64,000 bases of DNA from Scortum barcoo. Lineage: Eukaryota > Chordata > Actinopteri > Centrarchiformes > Terapontidae. Of this stretch, positions 45,783-64,000 are shown piece by piece; positions within the stretch are counted from its first letter, which is position 1, and the number at the start of each line of letters is the position of its first letter. The stretch lies in contig CM041546.1 in the NCBI GenBank assembly GCA_023238725.1, positions 12,033,028-12,097,027 on the forward strand, in the 5' to 3' direction. The notes under the pieces are model-generated. The model did not search any database. It was not told the origin of the DNA and saw only the letters and a list, made by a program, of their open reading frames with translations. A program made the position numbers and the translations under genes.

Positions 45783-48700
45783 ACACTGAATGCACACCAC
45801 TTGGTGCTGTTGTTGTGTGTTTTGGTTGACACAAGCTGGACATGAACGCTCTGCCATGCTCCTGAATGCAGCAGGACGTCCCAGTAACCTACAAACCACC
45901 TGGAAGGTCAATGAGGCTCAGGTTTCAACAGACTGGTTCAGCGTCACGCGTGGCAGTGACCAGTGGTGGAATGTAATAAAGTACATATATTGAAGTACTG
46001 CACTGAAGCATTGACGTACTTGTCCATTTACACTGCTTTATACTTCCACTGAACTATATTACAGAGGGATTGCGCTTTTTTATTCCACAGCTTTAATGAA
46101 TGCTTTTTATATAAAGATTTTATTCAGAAAACTAATCAAGAGCTTTTAAAATATGCATTGTAAAAGACTGTACTACCCAACAGTATAATGTGAGCGTAAA
46201 TGTTTAGTCAGTTAATCAATTAGCTGATTAGTCAGTTATGAAAAAAATAATCATAGCTTATTAACCATTAAAGTAATTTTTAAAAAACATTTCTTGGTTT
46301 TTGTGTCTCAAATGTGAGTCTTTGTTTTGTCTTAAGTTACAGTAAACTAAGAGTTCTTGTTCTGAGGAAATGTGACAACATGTCTCTCTAGTTTCTGACT
46401 TTTTACAAACCAAACGAGATGGATTGATCAAGGAAACAAACAGCATAATATAATCAATAGTTACATAACTAAATAACATATCTAAATATGAGCTCTACCT
46501 CAACCTACAGAAAATTGTATAATAATAATAACAATAATTTAATAATTTAATAATGTAGTATAAAGTATGAAACTCACAGGGGTACTTTTCTGCATTCAGT
46601 ACTTTTGATACTTCCTGATTATACCTACATACTTACTTATGTACTTACATAACATTTTCAATGCAGGACTTTTACTTGTAATAAAATATTTCACAAGTGT
46701 GATAATAGTACTTTTACCTACACAAAAGTTAATCTGAGGGCTTTCTCTATCACTGACACTGTTGTTGTCATGCCAGTGAAGGCCACTAGGTGATGCTGGA
46801 GTATCACAAGAGACAAGCTGAAGTGTTTCATAGAGAAGTAACAACTTTTTTGTTTTAGAGGTGACGTTCAGTTAGTTTACTGGAAATAAACTTCTCCACC
46901 TAACATTTTGGTCACTTACAGCCCTCATTTCCGCTCAGACCCAGATGTTTTTCCAGGATGAGTTTGTAAAAGCAGACTGAGTGACATATGAGTACGAAAT
47001 TTATTACATACTCGTACTTTCCGTGGGATTACGACGCAGGATGTGTAATAAAAATCATCCCACATAAATAGTATTACAAAACAGGAGAGCTCAACAGTTC
47101 AGTGAATGTTTTCCACCAGCAGAGGCAGCCACAACTTTGAGATTTGAGAATATGGACTACTTTTGTTTTTCCCCTACAGAATGGAAAAACTGTGTTTTAA
47201 AAAGTGACACAAGGAGAGGAGATCATTTCAGTCCTTACAACATTTTACAAAAAGCTAATTTCATAACATTTTAATAAAAAAATGTGTGACAGTTGTTCTT
47301 AGTAAGTAAAAGGAAGGTTCACTTCTGCACTGAACTTGGAGTCTGTCAAGAAAAAGTGACATGTGAGTGTCAAGAAATCTAATACCAGAGAAAACAGTAG
47401 AACTGACACTTTTAGGCAATAGAAATATCAGTATTGTTTTTTAAAATTATAAATAAGTGCATTTATTTATTTTTATTTAGACTGTGATGGGACTGACATG
47501 TACATAGATGTCAATGTATATTATATCATTTATTACACACTTCCCCAACATATTTATATATGTGTGTAGTATATGGCCTCTTTGTTTTGTTTGAATTATT
47601 GCTGCTGTCTTTGTATGATGAAAAGCATAATAATAGAAAAATGGTTCAAATAAGAAAAAAATTCATCTTTTGGAATCTCATAACAATCAACAGTCTCAGG
47701 AGTTCCTGACTTATAACATATAGTGTATTACATTTTCAACTTTAAATGTGCAATCCAAGTTGGTATAAAATCCTGAACGCATCATTATTGATTGTGCTCA
47801 ATGTGTTCTCTTAATATTTCTATATTAGGATAAAAGGGTTCCCCCAGCACAGTGTGAGAGTGTGTGTGTGTGTATATGTGTGGTGATAGTGAGGTTTGAT
47901 GTCCAAAGGTGGTCAGTCATCCATCGCAGAGTTTACTCCCCCTGTCTTCCCTCCACCTCTTCTCTTCTGTCCCTCAACTTTTCAACTTCTCCCACCAGCT
48001 CTCCACGCACTCTTTGCGTGTGTGAGTGTGTGTTGTTGTTGAAAGTGTTGCCGGGATACAGGCGAGGAGAGAGTGCAGACATAAACACTGGAGAGGCTCC
48101 ATGTTGAGTGTGTCGTTATGAGGCTGCTGCTCAGTCCGCTCTGGCGTTTGGGAAGCTGCAGCCAGCTGTTTCGATGACTCACCTCAAACGCACACAAGCG
48201 CACAGTTGCTCACAACCGCCGCACATGTCCTGGAAAGATACACGATCATGGCAGCACATGTGGCACCCACATTCAACTCACACATGTGCGTCTGAGCCTG
48301 TCGAAGCCCCTTTTGTGCTGCATAAAAGCCCACAATCATGCCAGCCTCCATTCAGCCCCGCTAACAATCTGCGGCCTGTCTCCCACTAAGAGATGACTCA
48401 GAGCATCACGCTCCTCAGCAGCAGCAGCAGGACCGAGGCCCTGACTGCTCTGTGACAGACCAGCAGGGTGGAGAGGAGAAAAAGGCAAGAAAAAAAAAGG
48501 TGCAAAAAAAAAGTGCATATTATTAGTATATATTATTCTGATATCTGAAATGAAGGCTACTTGAGGAAAGAGAGAGCAGAGAGGAAGCTTTGTGTGCCTT
48601 ATGTTACCAGTCTGCCCTAATGTGTTCATGCACACACACACACACACACACACAAATAATGATGACATGAAAAAAGAGAAAAGAGTTCCCAGTTTCTCTG

Positions 48701-49150
48701 TTTATTACGAAACAGAGCTGCAATCATTACAAAACATTGTTATTCGTTATACAGACAGCCATGACAGCAGTGACATTTGGGGATTAAAGATGTTTCTTAA
48801 TAATAAAGATATTTCCAGCCGTTACATTCAAGCAAACAACACAAACCCCAAATTGAATTATGTGGGTTGATGAAAACGCTAATGAAACAACCTGAGTCTG
48901 GGCATGAAATTTTAATAAATTACATTATCAAGCTTTATAAATGCATGATTAGCAAGGGGCCACCTGACAGTTTAATTATGCGTGTACTGCACTCATTAAT
49001 AAAGCTCAGCTCTCTCTTGTAAATAAAATAAAATAAGTTTAAGTAAATGTCTGTGTGTACATCTATCTTTGTGAGAAGGAATTCAGCTGTTAGACCTTGA
49101 GAGAGAGATACACTGTTGCGAAGTCTGGTCTTTGCTTTTACTGTTATGCC
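45783..49150. other. Intergenic region between convergent pdp1 and cdh17
   Basis: About 3.4 kb without a convincing gene. Apart from the repeat at 45961 there are (CA)n at 48628-48653 and an AT-rich block at 48880-49010 with homeodomain-like cores that might be a conserved element. The cdh17 minus-strand AATAAA is probably the plus-strand tttatt at 49159-49164. Confidence 0.55.
45961..46745. repeat. Common fish repeat, CAGTGGTGGAATGTAA type
   Basis: It starts CAGTGGTGGAATGTAATAAAG, with the alternating 'gtacat...aagtactgcac...gtacttgtcc' phrasing seen throughout percomorph genomes. The typical 3' part ('ttttacttgtaataaaatatttcac', 'agtacttttac') is at about 46670-46718. It is probably a non-autonomous DNA element. 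The terminal inverted repeat is not seen at the right end. Confidence 0.65.
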
Positions 49151-49303
49151 GATGAGGGTTTATTTATTCATTACTTAATCTTACTAGATGTTAAGAAAGG
49201 TGCATTCAAAATAAAAAAATGGGTTCAAACTCCAGGGCAGGTGATGAAAGAATGCATTAAGGTCCTCACAAGTATAGAAGTACAAATGTATCTGTGTCTA
49301 TGT

Positions 49304-60905
<11,602 letters not shown>

Positions 60906-62587
60906 GATCACAGTCTAGGAAGGAAGAGGAGGAGGAGGAGGAAGAACAGGAGGAGGAGATATGGGGGACAGGAGTTAGAAAAAATGGTGAAGGAGAGAGC
61001 AGGAGGTTGAGGAGGCAGAGGTGACATGAAAAGGATTAAAATTAAACATTAACATTTTTTACAAAGCATAATGTTCACTGTGCTCTGCTGATAAATTCAC
61101 ATCTCATGTTTGTGGAAATAAGAAAATTTGATGTAGATAACTGTCACTAAATCCATCTACAAACAATTAAAGCCAGTGTGCCTCAGGACATTACTTTCTC
61201 TATTCAGCACAATGAGTTATTTATTCATAAAGACAAGCCACTTGCAGTCCTTGAGTCTGTCCTTGAGTGCTCGCACAACACATGTACGTGCTATCTCTCT
61301 CTGCTTCATACTTTGAGCTGAATGGGAACTTAAAGTCCTTATATGTGTGGCTCCACCTACACAACCAGGTGAACCATCCGCCTCAGCAGAAACTGAAAGT
61401 CAGAGCTTTTTTTTTTTCCCCAAGCCACCTTTGTCTCAAGTGGGCATCAATATTAAACAGCTACCCAAAAGTCAAAGTGTGTGACCTCTGAGACTTTATG
61501 GTCTAGAATAATATAACAGCCTTGATTTTGTGTTTGTATGTATGTGAGCCATTTAGGAAACTGGTGGACTTTGTGTTCAAAAAGAAAACATCTCTCTGAC
61601 ACCCAAAGATGACACACGTTAGATTAACTGAACATTTAATATATCGCACACTTGGACACTGCAACAGTATATTCAGTATGTCTCAACAACACCATAAACT
61701 CAGCGTTATATTCAGACGACGGCAGAATAGAAGCGCAGTGTTGTTCGTAACGTTCAACATTACTATGACATTGCTCTGGATAGTGACAGAAAAATCTGAT
61801 ATTCAGTGATGTAAAACAAAACACACCATGCATATTGTACTTGACAAATATATCAGTTTGAGACTGCTGGACAGGTAAAGTGCAGGTGAAAGAGGAGGGT
61901 AAAGTCACAGAAAGGTGAAGGTGACATTGAGTCGAGGCTAATGACCTTTTTAATGCACAGCACACTTTTAATGTCACCGCCCTGCTACAATCCTTACTAC
62001 AAGAAAAAAAAATTACTTTAGGTTGCATGACTTTATTGCCTATCAATTATTTATTTCAGTCTCAATGTTGACCACTACCTCTGCTGCCAGGCATGTCTTA
62101 ACTGACAAGCCATTGCTGAAATTTACAGACAGCCACTTGATGATTTAACTGACTTTCAGTGAGAAAAATACTTTGTAAATTGAATTATTTACTGTATTTG
62201 TGTGTATTTGAAGACTAAAAGTGGCAAAGCTGTATGACACAATCAACTAGGTGTTGCAGGCCCTCTCTTTCTCCCTTTAGTGCAATCGCTCGATGACCTT
62301 TGTCAGTCTAAATTTTAGCACAACGTTTAGTGTCCCATACAGGTAATACCCCCCCTTCCGGCACGAGTGACAACCCAGGAGGCCACAAAGAAGGTCAAAC
62401 ACCTGAAGCTGAGGCCCTGCCAAAGTCAAGTCAAGATCACAGCACTTTTGTGAAAAACTGAAAGCACCCGATACTTCAAACACATCCTGTTAAAACCACA
62501 CAGAGGCAGTCCAGTTTGTGTCCTGTTTAAATCCCCCACATAAATATTTTTTTCAAAACTGGGCAACAGGAGAGTGAAGAGACTTAC

Positions 62588-62700
62588 CTCGCCGGAGAGA
62601 TCGAGCGAGTCACTCCTCAAACTTCAGAGTGATCTGAGCAGCCCCATCCTGAACTGGTCAAACGTTAACCAAGGTGTTAACCACTGATGTTTTATTGGAT
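62588..62700 (-). promoter_or_regulatory. cdh17 untranslated first exon and proximal promoter
   Basis: On the minus strand the exon ends GGCGAG at 62588 with donor GTAAGT. Just upstream lie two GGTTAAC half-sites (62664-62670 and 62676-62682), resembling HNF1 half-sites, and CCAATAAAA (62690-62698), which fits the CDX consensus and could also serve as an AT-rich initiation element. Intestinal CDX2 and HNF1 control of mammalian CDH17 is known. The site calls here are by eye. Confidence 0.5.
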
Positions 62701-64000
62701 CTAATGATTGTCTAATCATCCTGCCCTCATGTCGAGTTAGCCAATAGCTGAGAAGTAACTGACAAGAGAGCTGGAAGACAGGAAGAACAGTACAAAGATA
62801 TATATATATGTAGTACTGTGAAAGAAAAATCCATTATTAACGTATTTAATAGAAGTCACTGATTTAACTTGAGGCCTCAAATGTTTATAGTTTGAGTCCA
62901 GTTATAGTTGTAAAAACACAAAGCGGCTGAAGGAGTCTCACATTAGTCATGACTTGTACTTTTTAGGCTGCATGTGTGTGAATTATGAACAAAAAAGGGT
63001 TTAATAATGGGAGGAATTTCTCTAGAAATCTACTGTTCAGCATTTCAGCTTCTAATTTTTCCATCAGACTTTGACCTCTGCACTGTTTCCTGTCAGATTT
63101 TCCATTAGCAGCAGAGCCTGATAAGGGGCTGTTTGTAGACAATAGGACTAGTGACAGATTTCACAGACAGTCCACTGCCTCATAAGAATGCAAAGCTCGC
63201 ACAGGGTCATCTGTGTAATTCAGCAGGTCAAGGCACACACAGGCACATAAAACTGTTACAGTGGGTTTGATTCCTGCTAATAACCTTTGCTCTTTTACAC
63301 CTGTAAGACGTGTGTATATATTTATGAGTACAACAGAAATGCCTTAAGGGTGACTCAAAGGGAGGATGATCCTTGTGTTATCCTTCCAAGGATTATCTTC
63401 CATACATCCTGACATGCACGCCACCATCCTGAGCTGAAAGCTTTATATGCTGGAGAAAGCTGCTTTTTTTGTGAATCTACAACTGTAACAAAACAAGCTC
63501 CGGCTGAGTCACTGTTTCGCAGGACTGCTGTTTAACCGGAACCTGTGACTGGAGTGTTGATGCTTCAGCGGATGAAGCCATTAATTCAGATGGAAGTGAC
63601 TCCTTTATGTAAAGCACGGGTCCATGAAGCTCTGCCTTGATTACTGTGCACAGGCAGCCTGATAGATATTCTGGCGAAATATGCACCAACACCATCTGCC
63701 TGACGCTCCCTGGACTGAACATACAAAACACACACACACACACACTTCCTGGGCTCCTCAGAATGTTACCTTGGCAACACATTTTACCACTTTTTCTGAC
63801 AAAACTGAGTTTGGGGTCAGATCAAGCGGTGTCTGTGCATGATGTTCGGCTGTGACCCAAATCTCTGATCAGTCCCACAGCAGTCAAATCACTGAGCTCA
63901 ATCAACCATCATACACACTAACACACACACACACCCACACACACATACTTTGAAAAGTTCACCATTACAAATGTCACCACCTGACTCATCTTTTATCAGC
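62701..64000. other. Region upstream of cdh17, no gene seen
   Basis: 1.3 kb without a supportable exon or RNA gene. It has (CA)n tracts (63729-63744 and 63919-63950). A minus-strand frame at 63477-63782 reads through CA repeat and shows no splice logic. In mammals the next gene beyond CDH17 is GEM, but nothing of it is visible here. Confidence 0.5.

Overview
This is a vertebrate nuclear DNA window, almost certainly from a ray-finned (teleost) fish and probably a percomorph. Genes are split into many short exons with GT/AG borders and compact introns, (CA)n and (AT)n microsatellites are abundant, fish-type interspersed repeats occur throughout, and the protein-coding content is metazoan. There is no operon, phage, CRISPR or other prokaryotic structure.

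Layout. 1-3.1 kb: the last three exons of a plus-strand gene (possibly inversin, by neighbourhood only). 4.0-14.0 kb, minus: tex10, complete, 15 coding exons, 943 codons. 14.6-20.0 kb, plus: an unnamed 400-residue protein with one U1/matrin-type C2H2 zinc finger. 20.4-22.6 kb, minus: a single-coding-exon rbm12b-type protein with four RRMs. 24.76-34.86 kb, plus: tmem67 (meckelin), 28 exons, 983 aa. 36.9-45.8 kb, plus: pdp1 (pyruvate dehydrogenase phosphatase catalytic subunit), one untranslated and eight coding exons, 525 aa. 49.15-62.64 kb, minus: cdh17 (LI-cadherin), 18 coding exons, 887 aa. For all the multi-exon genes that lie entirely in the window I stitched the exons by hand, and the summed lengths are exact multiples of three with no internal stop. 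That is the main support for the exon borders.

The order rbm12b-tmem67-pdp1-cdh17, with the same relative orientations, is the human 8q22.1 order. tex10 belongs to human 9q31, so the window spans a junction between two ancestral synteny blocks, with the zinc-finger gene at or near it. The genes do not form one pathway: tex10 acts in rRNA processing, rbm12b binds RNA, tmem67 acts at the ciliary transition zone, pdp1 acts in mitochondria, and cdh17 is an epithelial adhesion protein.

Non-coding content: three tRNA-Thr(TGT) genes that share duplicated flanks (two inside a tex10 intron), fold-back MITE-like elements, LINE remnants, several common fish repeats, and long microsatellites. The most unusual structure is in pdp1 intron 1. 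There a 213-bp copy of the exon 5/intron 5 boundary, about 98% identical to its source, sits exactly between two direct repeats of about 327 bp. I found no convincing new multi-gene system. The best leads are that exon-capture structure, UG-repeat splice acceptors in tmem67, and loss of the RGD motif plus an extra cysteine-containing exon in cdh17.
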